The notes under the pieces were generated by a model. The model was not told the origin of the DNA. It did not search any database and worked only from the letters and a program-made list of their open reading frames with translations. 64,000 nt of DNA from Lepidurus packardi (taxonomy: Eukaryota > Arthropoda > Branchiopoda > Notostraca > Triopsidae). The DNA lies in assembly GCA_023053545.1 (NCBI GenBank), contig JAKZAN010000053.1, forward strand, positions 62,001 through 126,000, written 5' to 3'. Positions 1 to 8,989 of this stretch are shown one piece after another; within the stretch, counting starts at the first letter, position 1; each line of letters starts with the position of its first letter. The translations under genes were made by a program, and so were the position numbers.

Positions 1-19
1 TCTAACCTAATTTGTATGC

Positions 20-1114
20 TTAATTAATAAGTACCTTTTTCGTAATCGACTGACTGTCGCTTTGCATCTTTAAAAAATAGAAGCCTTGAGGCAAATTATT
101 AATCGTATAAATATTATTATTTGCACTTGGTTTTGAAATGGAAAGCACAATTTGACCATTCAAATTAACAAGTTCAATACCTTCTAACAACACATCGGTT
201 TTGATGTTAATTTCATGGTTGTTGCTAGGATTAGGGTATACTTGCGCAGTCAAATAGTTATAACTGTTAGCAGCGAGATTTGGCCAACGATTTTGTGCGG
301 CAGGACCTCCCCAAATTACAGTTGCTAAATACGGATTGTCAACGAACGGATTTCGATTCCCTTGCCCAAAAGTATTGTTTGCATCGCCCAAGTATATATT
401 CCGATAATCCTCATATGGGGAAACAGGATCTTCTGCATTCCATCGAAGAAATAGGTCAATCATTGCTGTATCGGTAGAAACCGCATTGCCAATGCCAACG
501 TTTGAAGGCAAGCACTGAGAACCGTATCGCAAATACATATACATAATCATGCGGGCAGTATCACCTTTCCACTCGTCGCCCGGATACCACGAACCACTAA
601 CAATTCCTGAATTGCCTGAACCTGTTATAAACTTAAGGTTGGAACGGTCAGCATTTCGCTTCTTATCGCTTGCTCTAATGTGATGTGCGTCTGCACCTGG
701 GCCAGTTGTTCCTAGTGCTGGAACGCCTAAGCCACGAGCATACGCATGCTCTCGGTTCCACAAACAAGAACTTGCGGTTCCATTATCAAGCATCGTTTTG
801 TCCCTGCGTCTGTGGTCTTTATCATTTGATGGGGAAGTTGGGCATGTGCTATTGCTGAATCCATAATAAAGCATTAGAAATGTTTCACTTTGGTCATCAG
901 GATCCATATCTGTAATGGTTATTGCAGACCGACATTCACTATAGGTTAGTTCGCGCGTGTGTGTTGACGTGATCTTTGTTGCCAACGCACTTTTTAAATT
1001 TTGTCCAGTTAGCGTCCAGTTAAATCCACTATAGTACGGTTGTGCAGGCGCACCCGCTTGCGAAAAACCTAAAATTGAAACTAATAAAAACGATAGTAAG
1101 TAAAATTTATTCAT
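20..1114 (-). CDS. Secreted endonuclease I family nuclease with T9SS sorting domain
   Basis: Extracellular non-specific DNase/RNase of the endonuclease I (EndA/NucM) family, 364 aa. A signal peptide covers about residues 1-20. The catalytic core shows NREH at residues 120-123 and DAHH at 142-145, followed by the conserved RNADRSN segment, the His-Asn-Arg pattern expected for this beta-beta-alpha-metal nuclease fold. From about residue 290 a type A T9SS sorting domain follows (VYPNPS, LNGQIV, GFYFLKM, ending KKVLIN), so the enzyme is probably exported and anchored or released by type IX secretion. It begins 3 nt after the upstream methyltransferase stop on the same strand, so the two are probably co-transcribed. 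A second nuclease of this family lies at 53349. The functions in nutrient scavenging or biofilm DNA turnover are inference. Confidence 0.9.
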   Translation of the reverse strand: MNKFYLLSFLLVSILGFSQAGAPAQPYYSGFNWTLTGQNLKSALATKITSTHTRELTYSECRSAITITDMDPDDQSETFLMLYYGFSNSTCPTSPSNDKDHRRRDKTMLDNGTASSCLWNREHAYARGLGVPALGTTGPGADAHHIRASDKKRNADRSNLKFITGSGNSGIVSGSWYPGDEWKGDTARMIMYMYLRYGSQCLPSNVGIGNAVSTDTAMIDLFLRWNAEDPVSPYEDYRNIYLGDANNTFGQGNRNPFVDNPYLATVIWGGPAAQNRWPNLAANSYNYLTAQVYPNPSNNHEINIKTDVLLEGIELVNLNGQIVLSISKPSANNNIYTINNLPQGFYFLKMQSDSQSITKKVLIN

Positions 1115-1117
1115 ATC

Positions 1118-2335
1118 TTATTCTGCATTACGTTCTAGAAGCGCCATATAAAACCCATCGAAGCCAGATTCAGATGCTAAAATTTTACTGTCTTTTATAA
1201 ACTTGAAACTTTTCCCAATTTCCGTAGTCAAAAACCGTTTAATTTGTTCCTGATTTTCGGATGGCAGTATTGAACAAGTAGCATATACTAATTTCCCGCC
1301 TGGTTTTACGATTTTCGAATAATTCTCGAGAACTTCGCTTTGTACTTTTCTGATGTTGTCTATAAATTCAGGCTGAAGTTTCCACTTTGCGTCTGGGTTT
1401 CTTTTCAAAACGCCCAATCCACTGCAAGGCGCATCAATTAAAACACGATCCGCACGTTCATGTAGTTTCTTAATGACTTTTGTTGAGTCGATAATGCGGT
1501 ATTCGATATTGAAAGCACCATTTCTTTTGGCACGTAATTTTAATTGCTTGAGTTTGCTTTCGTATAAATCCATTGCAATTAATTGGCCTTTATTCTCCAT
1601 TAAGGAAGCCATGTGCAACGTTTTTCCACCTGCTCCAGCACAAGTATCAACTACTTTCATGCCAGGTTTCACATCTAAAAATGCCGCAACAAGTTGTGAA
1701 TTGGCATCTTGTACTTCAAAAAGTCCTCCTTTGAAAGCGTCTGTTAAAAACACGTTTGCACGTTCTTTCAAAACCAAAGCATCTGTTTGTTCTTTCAGAT
1801 ATTCTGTGTCAATGTTCAGATCCATCAAGATGGCTCTTAATTTTTCTTTCGTAGTTTTAAGCGTGTTTGTGCGTAAAATTACTTTTGCAGGCTGATTTTG
1901 GGCGGCAATTTCCTTCGCCCATAATTCTTCGCCTAATTCTGCTACGCCCAATTCGTCCATCCAATCGGGAATAGACTCTTTTATAGCACGTGTTTTTGAC
2001 AATTCGTCGAAACGACCTTTTATTTTGCGTATTGGTGTGCCTTCTAGTTGTCTCCAATCTGGAATTGGATAGCCGCGCAAAACAGCCCATACCGCGAACA
2101 TACGCCATAAATTATCCCGATCAAAAGGCTCTCTAACCTCTGCAACTTCAGCATAAAGCCGTTTCCAACGCACTACTTCGTAAATAGTTTCCGCAACAAA
2201 TTTTCTATCAGAACTTCCCCAACGTTTGTCTTTTTTTAAAGCCCGCGCCACAACCTTGTCGGCATATTCGCCTTCGTTAAAAATCGCATTGAGCGAATCG
2301 ATGGTCGTGTACACTAAATTTCTATGTAATCTCAT
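1118..2335 (-). CDS. RsmB/NOP family rRNA (cytosine-C5) methyltransferase
   Basis: SAM-dependent RNA m5C methyltransferase, 405 aa, probably acting on 16S rRNA. The C-terminal half holds the Rossmann methyltransferase: SAM-binding motif DTCAGAGGKTLH near residue 232, motif IV DAPCSGLGVLKRNP and motif VI YATCSILPSEN, giving the two cysteines (one catalytic, one for product release) typical of RsmB and RsmF. The N-terminal 150 residues are the family-specific RNA-recognition region. Which cytosine is modified cannot be decided from sequence, so no symbol is given. A -7 promoter element reading TACCTTTG on the minus strand lies 18-25 bases upstream (2353-2360), supporting the ATG at 2335. Confidence 0.92.
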   Translation of the reverse strand: MRLHRNLVYTTIDSLNAIFNEGEYADKVVARALKKDKRWGSSDRKFVAETIYEVVRWKRLYAEVAEVREPFDRDNLWRMFAVWAVLRGYPIPDWRQLEGTPIRKIKGRFDELSKTRAIKESIPDWMDELGVAELGEELWAKEIAAQNQPAKVILRTNTLKTTKEKLRAILMDLNIDTEYLKEQTDALVLKERANVFLTDAFKGGLFEVQDANSQLVAAFLDVKPGMKVVDTCAGAGGKTLHMASLMENKGQLIAMDLYESKLKQLKLRAKRNGAFNIEYRIIDSTKVIKKLHERADRVLIDAPCSGLGVLKRNPDAKWKLQPEFIDNIRKVQSEVLENYSKIVKPGGKLVYATCSILPSENQEQIKRFLTTEIGKSFKFIKDSKILASESGFDGFYMALLERNAE

Positions 2336-2352
2336 TCTTTATAATTGAGCGG

Positions 2353-2360
2353 CAAAGGTA
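2353..2360 (-). promoter_or_regulatory. -7 promoter element for the methyltransferase-nuclease pair
   Basis: Minus-strand TACCTTTG matches the Bacteroidetes -7 consensus TAnnTTTG and lies 18 bases before the ATG at 2335. I see no clear -33 TTG at the usual distance. Confidence 0.5.
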
Positions 2361-2416
2361 GATTATTTTTAGGTGTACTATTAGAACTCACGGATATTTT
2401 CTTAGTTAAAATTAAG

Positions 2417-2448
2417 TTTGAAAATCAACTTGTTAATGTCTAGATTTG
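2417..2448 (+). promoter_or_regulatory. Bacteroidetes-type promoter (TTTG-N20-TAGATTTG)
   Basis: A -33 TTTG at 2417-2420 and a -7 TAGATTTG at 2441-2448 are separated by 20 bases, a full match to the Bacteroidetes housekeeping consensus. The hydrolase ATG at 2466 follows 17 bases later, which favours that ATG over the in-frame TTG at 2460. Confidence 0.7.
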
Positions 2449-2465
2449 AAAAAAAATAATTGAAA

Positions 2466-3647
2466 ATGAGAACATGTTCAAAATTTTATATTGGTATACT
2501 ATTTAGTTTTTTGATCTTTAGTTCTATTTCAATGCAAGCACAAAATTTTGCAATTGGTCATCGTTCTATTACCATTACCGATAATTTTCGAAATTCTCGT
2601 CAAATTCCTGTCGAAATTTATTATCCGAGTGATTTAGCAGGAGATAACGTCCCTGTTACAACGTCAGGAGGCCAATTTCCGTTGATTGTATTTGGACATG
2701 GATTTTTGATGACTTGGGATGCTTATCAAAACATTTGGGGCGTTCTGGTGCCTAAGGGTTTTATAGTCGCGTTTCCAAAAACTGAAAGCGGATTTTCACC
2801 AGCTCATGATCAATTTGCCTTGGATTTGGCATTTTCTATTTCCAATATTACTGCTTCTGGCAATAATAGTGGGTCTTTTTTGTATAACAGGGTTAGCCCT
2901 ATGAATGCTGTTATGGGTCATTCAATGGGCGGAGGTGCCGCAATTTTAGCGGCCGCAAATCCAGTAGTGAGGTCCGCTGTGGTGCTGGCGCCCGCGGAAA
3001 CAAACCCTTCTGCAATTGCTGCTGCATCTCAAGTTTCAGTGCCCATGCTGGTTATTTCCGGCGAAAATGATTGTGTCACACCGCCTGCAACCAACCAATT
3101 GCCGATATATAACGCGCTGCCATCCGCATGCAAAACATATCTCAATATTCTGGGGGCGAGCCATTGCCAAATGTCGAATGCAAACTCATTTTGTAGCATT
3201 GGAGAGGCTAGTTGCACACCAACTCCAGCCATCACTAGGTTGCAACAACACGCGACTTTAAATTCCTATATGGTGAATTGGTTGCTGGCTACGCTAAAAG
3301 CCGACTGCGTTTCAGGTTCGACTTTTAATAACCAAATTAGCAATGATCAAGCAGTTACTTTTTTAAGAAATTGTCAGCAATGTAGCACTTTGAGCGTTGC
3401 TGAAAATCATTTGAATTTGGTGAATATAGGGCCAAATCCATTTCACGAAAAACTAGAAATTGTGCTTCAATCCTTAAAAAACACGGAGCTTAAATTGACT
3501 GATTCCACTGGCAGAACTGTCTTGCGTAAGATAATAAAGGCGCAAAGTGCTCAGATAGAAACAGTAAATTTGTCAAAAGGGGTTTATTTTTACAAATTGA
3601 TCAGTGATGGCTTTGTCCTTTCGGAAGGCAAATTAATTAAGGATTAA
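2466..3647 (+). CDS. Secreted alpha/beta hydrolase with T9SS sorting domain
   Basis: Predicted secreted serine hydrolase of the chlorophyllase / platelet-activating-factor acetylhydrolase-like group, 393 aa from the ATG. A signal peptide ends near SMQAQN. The fold is marked by the oxyanion-region FGHGFLM, the nucleophile elbow GHSMGGGA, a likely acid in SGENDCVTPP and a likely catalytic His in LGASHCQM. The C-terminal 80 residues (NIGPNPF, LTDSTGR, GVYFYKLISDG) are a T9SS type A sorting domain. The substrate is unknown; lipid or polyester esters are possible. The gene has its own strong promoter and stands alone between convergent kup and a divergent methyltransferase. Extra cysteine pairs fit an extracytoplasmic protein. 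Confidence 0.88.
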   Translation: MRTCSKFYIGILFSFLIFSSISMQAQNFAIGHRSITITDNFRNSRQIPVEIYYPSDLAGDNVPVTTSGGQFPLIVFGHGFLMTWDAYQNIWGVLVPKGFIVAFPKTESGFSPAHDQFALDLAFSISNITASGNNSGSFLYNRVSPMNAVMGHSMGGGAAILAAANPVVRSAVVLAPAETNPSAIAAASQVSVPMLVISGENDCVTPPATNQLPIYNALPSACKTYLNILGASHCQMSNANSFCSIGEASCTPTPAITRLQQHATLNSYMVNWLLATLKADCVSGSTFNNQISNDQAVTFLRNCQQCSTLSVAENHLNLVNIGPNPFHEKLEIVLQSLKNTELKLTDSTGRTVLRKIIKAQSAQIETVNLSKGVYFYKLISDGFVLSEGKLIKD

Positions 3648-5609
3648 TTATTCGACTCTAGTCAGGTTGATTTTCTCGGGAGCATGCAGTACCATTGGAA
3701 ATTTCTCGACTTTTACTGAGCTGCTGTCTAATCCAAAAGCTTTTTCTTCTGAAAGACTCAGTTTCTTGATTAAGAAGTACGTGTTCATGATTATTTTTTC
3801 GTCCCAGCGCATATCGCTATCATTGGACAGGAATTTTTCAGAAAGTACAAATTTGAAATCACCAATAATGTTGTTTTTATTTAATGATTCATATCGGCTT
3901 GTGATGTCTACTTCACCTTTTTTAACCATATCACGAAGCACTTCCTTAAACATCAAATTGATTTTTGTAGGCTCTCTAAAACCTAAATTAAAATCAATTC
4001 TGAACAAGTCGTCTTTTACAATCTCGGTTACTTTGTATTCTGATTTGTACGGTTCGTTTAGGATATTAACGTGGACAAACCAGTAAATATCGGCTCTTTT
4101 CGGTCGTTTCTGTAATATAGAAAACATCACTTTTTCTTCAATTTCATCTGTTCTATTCGCGTTTGTCATGTAAACCAAATGCGTCGCGTATTTCGGGATA
4201 GACAAATCGACGCTCAATTCCGCTAATACTTTTTTGTACGTTTCGATTTTTACAAACTTCGTATAGCTTTTGCTGATTTTTTTTGCTTTCCACCACGTTG
4301 CCATGATTCCGATTAGCATGCAGGCAATAATCAAGGTGACATAGCCGCCATGTGCAAACTTATTCAAATTGGCAATCATGAAACTAAACTCGATTGTTAA
4401 GAATAATACCATCACCAAAACTATTAAGTATGGCGCCGTACGCTTCATATACATATAATAATAGAGCAATACTGTGGTCATGATCATACACAAAACGATC
4501 GCTAAACCGTATGCCGCCTCCATATTGCTTGATTCCTTGAACAGAAGCACAACGCTTATACAACCGGCTAATAGCAGCCAATTTATGGAAGGAATATACA
4601 ATTGACCTTTTAATTCAGTTGGGTATTTAATTTTAACTTTAGGCCAGAAGTTTAATCGCATTGCTTCATTAATCAAGGTGAAAGACCCGCTAATTAATGC
4701 CTGCGACGCAATTACAGCAGCCATCGTTGCAATGATAATTCCGATTGGTTGAAACCAATCCGCCATAATTAAGTAAAATGGATTTCCAAATTGCCCACCC
4801 AATTCTTTAAGTGTTTTCCCTTCATGTTGGGTTAAGAAAGCCGCTTGTCCAAAATAATTTAGAATTAAGGCCGTTTTCACGAAAATCCAGCTAATTCTTA
4901 TGTTTTTCCGACCACAATGCCCCATATCGGAATATAATGCTTCTGCACCTGTTGTACAAAGAAATACAAAACCTAATACGTAAAAACCTTCAGGATGAAT
5001 AGTCAGTAGCTTATAACCATAATAAGGATTGACGGCTCTCAAAATGGACAAATTGCTTGAAATTTGGATAATGCCCAATATGGCCAGCATACCAAACCAA
5101 ATCAACATCATTGGCGCGAAAAACCGACCTACTAATTTTGTTCCGAATTGCTGAATTGTGAATAGAATTACGAGAATGCCAATTACAATTGGGACTGTAT
5201 TAATTTGTGGGTAGAATGTTCTAATCCCTTCAACTGCCGATGAAACAGAAATTGGCGGGGTTATAATGCCATCGGCTAAAAGCGCACTTCCTCCTATAAT
5301 TGCAGGAATCAGCAACCATTTGACCTTGGTTCTTTTTACCAATGCATACAAAGCGAAAATTCCTCCTTCGCCATTGTTGTCTGCGCTTAAGGTAATTAGG
5401 ACGTATTTAATTGTGGTTTGTAGCGTCAAAGTCCAGAAGATGCAAGAAATTCCACCAAGAGCAATATTTGAGTCGATTGGATGGTCGCCAATAATTGCCT
5501 TCATTACATATAATGGTGAAGTTCCGATATCACCATAAATGATCCCTAATGTTACAAGTAAACCAGCTAAGCTTAATTTGCTGTGAAGGCCGTGACTTTG
5601 AGCACTCAT
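3648..5609 (-). CDS. kup: Kup-family potassium transporter
   Basis: Low-affinity K+/H+ symporter of the KUP/HAK/KT family in the inner membrane, 653 aa. The N-terminal 430 residues carry about 12 membrane segments and the family signatures GIIYGDIGTSPLYV near residue 22 and GGISCIFWTLTLQTTIKY. The C-terminal 200 residues are a soluble cytoplasmic domain, as in E. coli Kup. The length is normal. The stop codon abuts the end of the convergent hydrolase gene with no room for a separate terminator. It appears to be a single-gene unit. Confidence 0.95.
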   Translation of the reverse strand: MSAQSHGLHSKLSLAGLLVTLGIIYGDIGTSPLYVMKAIIGDHPIDSNIALGGISCIFWTLTLQTTIKYVLITLSADNNGEGGIFALYALVKRTKVKWLLIPAIIGGSALLADGIITPPISVSSAVEGIRTFYPQINTVPIVIGILVILFTIQQFGTKLVGRFFAPMMLIWFGMLAILGIIQISSNLSILRAVNPYYGYKLLTIHPEGFYVLGFVFLCTTGAEALYSDMGHCGRKNIRISWIFVKTALILNYFGQAAFLTQHEGKTLKELGGQFGNPFYLIMADWFQPIGIIIATMAAVIASQALISGSFTLINEAMRLNFWPKVKIKYPTELKGQLYIPSINWLLLAGCISVVLLFKESSNMEAAYGLAIVLCMIMTTVLLYYYMYMKRTAPYLIVLVMVLFLTIEFSFMIANLNKFAHGGYVTLIIACMLIGIMATWWKAKKISKSYTKFVKIETYKKVLAELSVDLSIPKYATHLVYMTNANRTDEIEEKVMFSILQKRPKRADIYWFVHVNILNEPYKSEYKVTEIVKDDLFRIDFNLGFREPTKINLMFKEVLRDMVKKGEVDITSRYESLNKNNIIGDFKFVLSEKFLSNDSDMRWDEKIIMNTYFLIKKLSLSEEKAFGLDSSSVKVEKFPMVLHAPEKINLTRVE

Positions 5610-5701
5610 ATATTTATTTTCAAAAAAGACTGTAAATTTATATATATAAAGAGATTATTGGGAGATTTGTCTTTCTTTTTTTTGCAAAAGAATTTGGGTA
5701 T

Positions 5702-5733
5702 AAAAAAAATGCATCAAAATTCTTGATGCATTT
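5702..5733 (-). terminator. Intrinsic terminator of the GGIR-repeat protein gene
   Basis: A perfect inverted repeat AAATGCATCAA / TTGATGCATTT with a 5-base loop sits just after the stop at 5741. On the minus strand it is followed by a run of T. Confidence 0.75.
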
Positions 5734-5740
5734 AGCTAAA

Positions 5741-6985
5741 TTATTGTCGTCCACGGAATCGAACTTCTGGATTCCGCTCTTGCCGATTTATGGCGTTACT
5801 GGCTCGTGTTTCAGCTCGCGGGAAGACTTGAGCGTCGTTTTGTTGACTTATTTGAGGCCGCATATTTTGTCTTTCTGCTCGCTCCACGGTACTGTTTGAT
5901 CTATCAATTGTGTTGACAGAAGCAGCTGGTCTTACGCCGCCATAATTAGTAGACTGGTGCTGCCTAATATCACTTGCTGCTGTTTCTGCGTTTACGCTTG
6001 TACTGCCATTGTAGTTATTTGTTCTTATTCCGCCCAAATTTTGTCGTATAGTTACGGGTTTTGGCCTTGTTTCGCTTTGCACGTCACTGATGCTAGTTTG
6101 CGTTGCTGTTGTGTTATTGCGTATTCCGCCATAAACCGGAGCGGCGTTGGAGTTGCTGGAAAATCTTATTCCACCGGTGTTTGAATTGCCGTTAGCTGGA
6201 TTCTGATTTTGCGCACTCCGTATCGAACTAGCGCTACTTGGTGTTGATCTGGTCGATTTTTGCTCCAATTCATAGCGATTGGCTAAGCCGCGATTTCGAG
6301 CACTAAAAGCCTCGTTTGGATTTTGCACTTCATAATAATTTGCACTTCGATTGCGGTACATTTCAAAGGCTTGTGTGCTTCTGCGCGTGGTGCAATACGT
6401 GTAGTGATGATTCGTGTTTATATAATAATTTACGTTATTAAAATAGGTATAAACAGGATAGGGTCTCCACATGCTATAATAGCTAGGATAATAGCCCCAA
6501 TAGTAAGTGGAGTAGTAGGGCTGGTAATTTGGTGACCAAAAATAATTGTATATGATTGGATTGGCGTAGTATACAGGTTCATAAATATAATTATTGCCAT
6601 ACATAAATGAATTTCCTACTACTTGAACTTGAATGCTTCGGTTGCCTCTGCGCTCCACTTCGATAGTAGCGACATCCTGAAATTGTTCACGCCCTAGCAC
6701 AGATTGAATAACAATTAGATGCGTATTCCTTTCTACGGCTTCGATTACGCGTAAATAATCAACCTGATTGTCCCCGTTTAGGTCTAAATTTGAAATTTTA
6801 GTGTTTGGGTCGTTTAATCTACGTTCGAAATCCTCCAAATTTTGCGAATCTCCAAATATTGAAGCAACAGCCCTTAAATCTAAATTATCACTAATATCGT
6901 TTCTGTTTGCCGTGACAATTGTTCTTTGCTGCGCAATAGTAGTAAACGCTACAAAGAAAGCGATGAAGAAGAATTTCGTTTTCAT
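5741..6985 (-). CDS. Tyr-rich secreted protein with EF-hand-like motif and GGIR repeats
   Basis: I recognise no named family. The start is set at the ATG at 6985, which begins MKTKFFFIAFFVAF, a clear signal peptide; a longer reading to 7036 would bury it. Total 414 aa. After the signal comes a region with DLNGDNQVDY, an EF-hand/dockerin-like Ca-binding loop, and a small folded domain with ATIEVERRGN. The centre is extremely rich in Tyr, Asn and Pro (YYSTYYWGYYPSYYSMWRPY). The C-terminal half is low complexity with recurring GGIR or GGVR units separated by 20-30 residues. Such proteins occur in Flavobacteriaceae as hypothetical exported proteins. A surface or matrix role is inference. A terminator follows directly. 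Confidence 0.75.
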   Translation of the reverse strand: MKTKFFFIAFFVAFTTIAQQRTIVTANRNDISDNLDLRAVASIFGDSQNLEDFERRLNDPNTKISNLDLNGDNQVDYLRVIEAVERNTHLIVIQSVLGREQFQDVATIEVERRGNRSIQVQVVGNSFMYGNNYIYEPVYYANPIIYNYFWSPNYQPYYSTYYWGYYPSYYSMWRPYPVYTYFNNVNYYINTNHHYTYCTTRRSTQAFEMYRNRSANYYEVQNPNEAFSARNRGLANRYELEQKSTRSTPSSASSIRSAQNQNPANGNSNTGGIRFSSNSNAAPVYGGIRNNTTATQTSISDVQSETRPKPVTIRQNLGGIRTNNYNGSTSVNAETAASDIRQHQSTNYGGVRPAASVNTIDRSNSTVERAERQNMRPQISQQNDAQVFPRAETRASNAINRQERNPEVRFRGRQ

Positions 6986-7069
6986 GATTAAAGGTATTAG
7001 ATTTACATCATTGTTATGGTTCAACTGATTTTTCAATTATTGTGCCAATAATCTAAACAATTCATTTTC

Positions 7070-8113
7070 ATGAAAGTATTCTTCGTATCTGTTATATTAA
7101 TAGCTTGTTTTTTAGCGGGTTGTGGCACTGGGCATTATTCCAAAACAAAATTTTCTGCTGCAGCCATCGACACAATACTATACCAAAAGTTGAGCGTACG
7201 CGGCTTACTGATAAAGGGCGACCGAGTTTGGTTTTCAGCAGATAAGGGCCGTTATGGATTTTATGACTTCCACAAAAATGAGCTCTTTCAATCGGCAGTT
7301 AAGTTTGATTCTGCTAGCAGCGAATTTAGAAGTATTGCCTCAAACGGTAAACATGTTTATATTTTAAATGCCGGTAGCCCAGTTTCATTATATCAAATTT
7401 CATTTGATGGGAAGACCTCAAAATTAGTTTATGCTCAGTCGGCTGCTGCATATTTTTATGATTCCTTAGCGTTCAATGACTCCTTTGGAATTGCAATTGG
7501 TGACCCAGTAGATGGCTGTCTCGCTGTTTTGACCACCAGAAATGGTCTTGATTGGACTTCGAGTTCATGCGCCAATAGCATTGAAATGGGGGAAGGGGAA
7601 GCGGCTTTTGCTGCGAGTAATAGCAATATAAATATTATGGGACGCAATGTTTTTGTTGCAACGGGCGGTATGAAATCTCGCATGCTAATTAGTTCAAATT
7701 TGGGCAAATCATGGCGCGCAGTGCATTTGCCCATTGTTCAAGGCTCGAAAATGCAAGGTGCTTTTACCTCTCATTTCTATAATTCAAAAATTGGCTTTGT
7801 TTCAGGTGGCGATTATGAAGCACCTAAAAACAACAGCCGAAACAAAGCAAAAACGATTGATGGCGGCAAAACTTGGCAAGTTGTTGCGGATGGCACCGGG
7901 TTTGGTTACGCTTCTTGTGTGCAATTTGCTCCAAAAAGCGACGGACTAAAACTAATTAGCGTTGGTGCTTCCGGGGTCTGGATTTCCGTGGACGGTGGAA
8001 ATAATTGGTCTCAAGTTTCAAAAGACCAAGATTTATATACGGTGCGATTTTTAAACAAAAATATAGCTTTCGCTGCAGGTCGAAATAAGATTATTAGGAT
8101 TCGGTTGCCTTAG
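7070..8113 (+). CDS. BNR/YCF48-like beta-propeller lipoprotein
   Basis: Exported lipoprotein of 347 aa with lipobox LAGC at residues 15-18. The mature part shows repeated WVSVDGGxxW-like Asp-box motifs (SSNLGKSWRAV, TIDGGKTWQVV, SVDGGNNWSQV), the signature of BNR or YCF48/photosystem-stability-factor-like beta-propellers. Bacteroidetes members are often labelled oxidoreductase without experimental basis, and I see no nucleotide-binding motif to support that. It is divergent from the GGIR protein, with only 84 bases between start codons, and its 3' end overlaps the convergent sensor pseudogene by 4 bases. Confidence 0.8.
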   Translation: MKVFFVSVILIACFLAGCGTGHYSKTKFSAAAIDTILYQKLSVRGLLIKGDRVWFSADKGRYGFYDFHKNELFQSAVKFDSASSEFRSIASNGKHVYILNAGSPVSLYQISFDGKTSKLVYAQSAAAYFYDSLAFNDSFGIAIGDPVDGCLAVLTTRNGLDWTSSSCANSIEMGEGEAAFAASNSNINIMGRNVFVATGGMKSRMLISSNLGKSWRAVHLPIVQGSKMQGAFTSHFYNSKIGFVSGGDYEAPKNNSRNKAKTIDGGKTWQVVADGTGFGYASCVQFAPKSDGLKLISVGASGVWISVDGGNNWSQVSKDQDLYTVRFLNKNIAFAAGRNKIIRIRLP

Positions 8114-8551
8114 TCTCGTCTGGATTTGTTTCTATATTGTCGCAATAAATCCCGATTAAAGTTTTCTTCCGCTGATCGTAGTCGGATGATTTTTGACGCT
8201 GGCAGCGCACCTTTCAACTGTGCAATAAATTTCTTCTTGGATTGATACAAGTCTTCCTCAGCTGTTTCCATCTGAAGTAATAAGTTAGACGCTTCTTTCT
8301 CTGTTATATTTTCGTTTTCACTTTTTCCAAAGCGCCTGTGCTGCATTCTTAAATCTCTTTGCTTTTCTTCGAAAGCATTATAAATCGGCCCAAAATTTTG
8401 CTGCCTCGTCTGCAGTTAGAGACAACTCATTTGTTAAAAATGCTACTTTCAAGGCCTGAATTTGCGCCATTTTATTTCGGTCATTGCCTTGCGCAAATCC
8501 AATATTGCTTGCGAAAAGTGTAACTATTGCGATTATAAATATTTTTTTCAT
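8110..8551 (-). pseudogene. ECF-sigma-associated sensor protein, frameshifted
   Basis: Small periplasmic protein of the type found third in Flavobacterial ECF sigma operons. Translation starts at the ATG at 8551, which overlaps the upstream stop as TAATG, and gives a signal peptide (MKKIFIIAIVTLFASNIGFA) followed by a helical segment ending LTADEAAKFW. It then meets a stop because of one extra base in the C run at 8389-8391. Removing one base restores KFWPIYNAFEEKQRDLRMQHRR and runs on to the stop at 8110, giving a normal protein of about 146 aa. The break may be a sequencing error or real inactivation; see the findings on this locus. Confidence 0.75.
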
Positions 8552-8958
8552 TAGTCAATTAGGTTTTCAATATTAATATTTTCTCTAAGCGAGGTTTCTA
8601 TCGCCGTTTGATCAGGATTGTATGTACTGGTTAATTCCGTGAAATCTTCAGTTGTAAGCAAGCCAAGTAATTGATCTTGCGAGAGCGCATCTGTTTGGGT
8701 TAAATATTGTTCGATTGATTGCAAATCCAGTTTTTGCTCTTGATTTAGCTTAATAAAAATACCAAGACCTAAAGCAATGACCAATACAGCAGCGACTGCG
8801 TATAAGAAACTATGGCGTCTTTTTGAAAGTGAGATTACATTTGGTTCTTCCTTTTCTATTGCCGAATGTATACGCAACTGCAAGTCATTAAAATACTGGT
8901 CATCTGGCTGAAAACCGGTCGATATTTTATGATGTTCGTTCAATTTACAATCTTCCAT
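8551..8958 (-). CDS. Anti-sigma-factor-like single-pass membrane protein
   Basis: 135 aa, middle gene of an ECF sigma cluster. The N-terminal 45 residues are cytoplasmic, a single membrane helix lies at about residues 50-68 (FLYAVAAVLVIALGLGIFI) and an acidic periplasmic tail follows, which contains SQDQLLGLLTTEDF. I infer an anti-sigma role from its position between sigma gene and sensor and from the topology. No classic zinc-binding anti-sigma motif is visible; there is only one cysteine. Its stop overlaps the start of the sensor gene, so translation is probably coupled. Unlike its two neighbours it is intact. Confidence 0.65.
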   Translation of the reverse strand: MEDCKLNEHHKISTGFQPDDQYFNDLQLRIHSAIEKEEPNVISLSKRRHSFLYAVAAVLVIALGLGIFIKLNQEQKLDLQSIEQYLTQTDALSQDQLLGLLTTEDFTELTSTYNPDQTAIETSLRENINIENLID

Positions 8959-8989
8959 GATTATTTTGACTTGTTTTAAAGTATTTGGT

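Noticed and set aside
1857..2108. 83-codon minus-strand ORF within the methyltransferase gene
   Set aside because: Out-of-frame shadow; the overlapping methyltransferase frame has all family motifs.
7036..7070. Start of the GGIR protein at 7036
   Set aside because: It would put 17 polar residues before a clear signal peptide; the ATG at 6985 is preferred.
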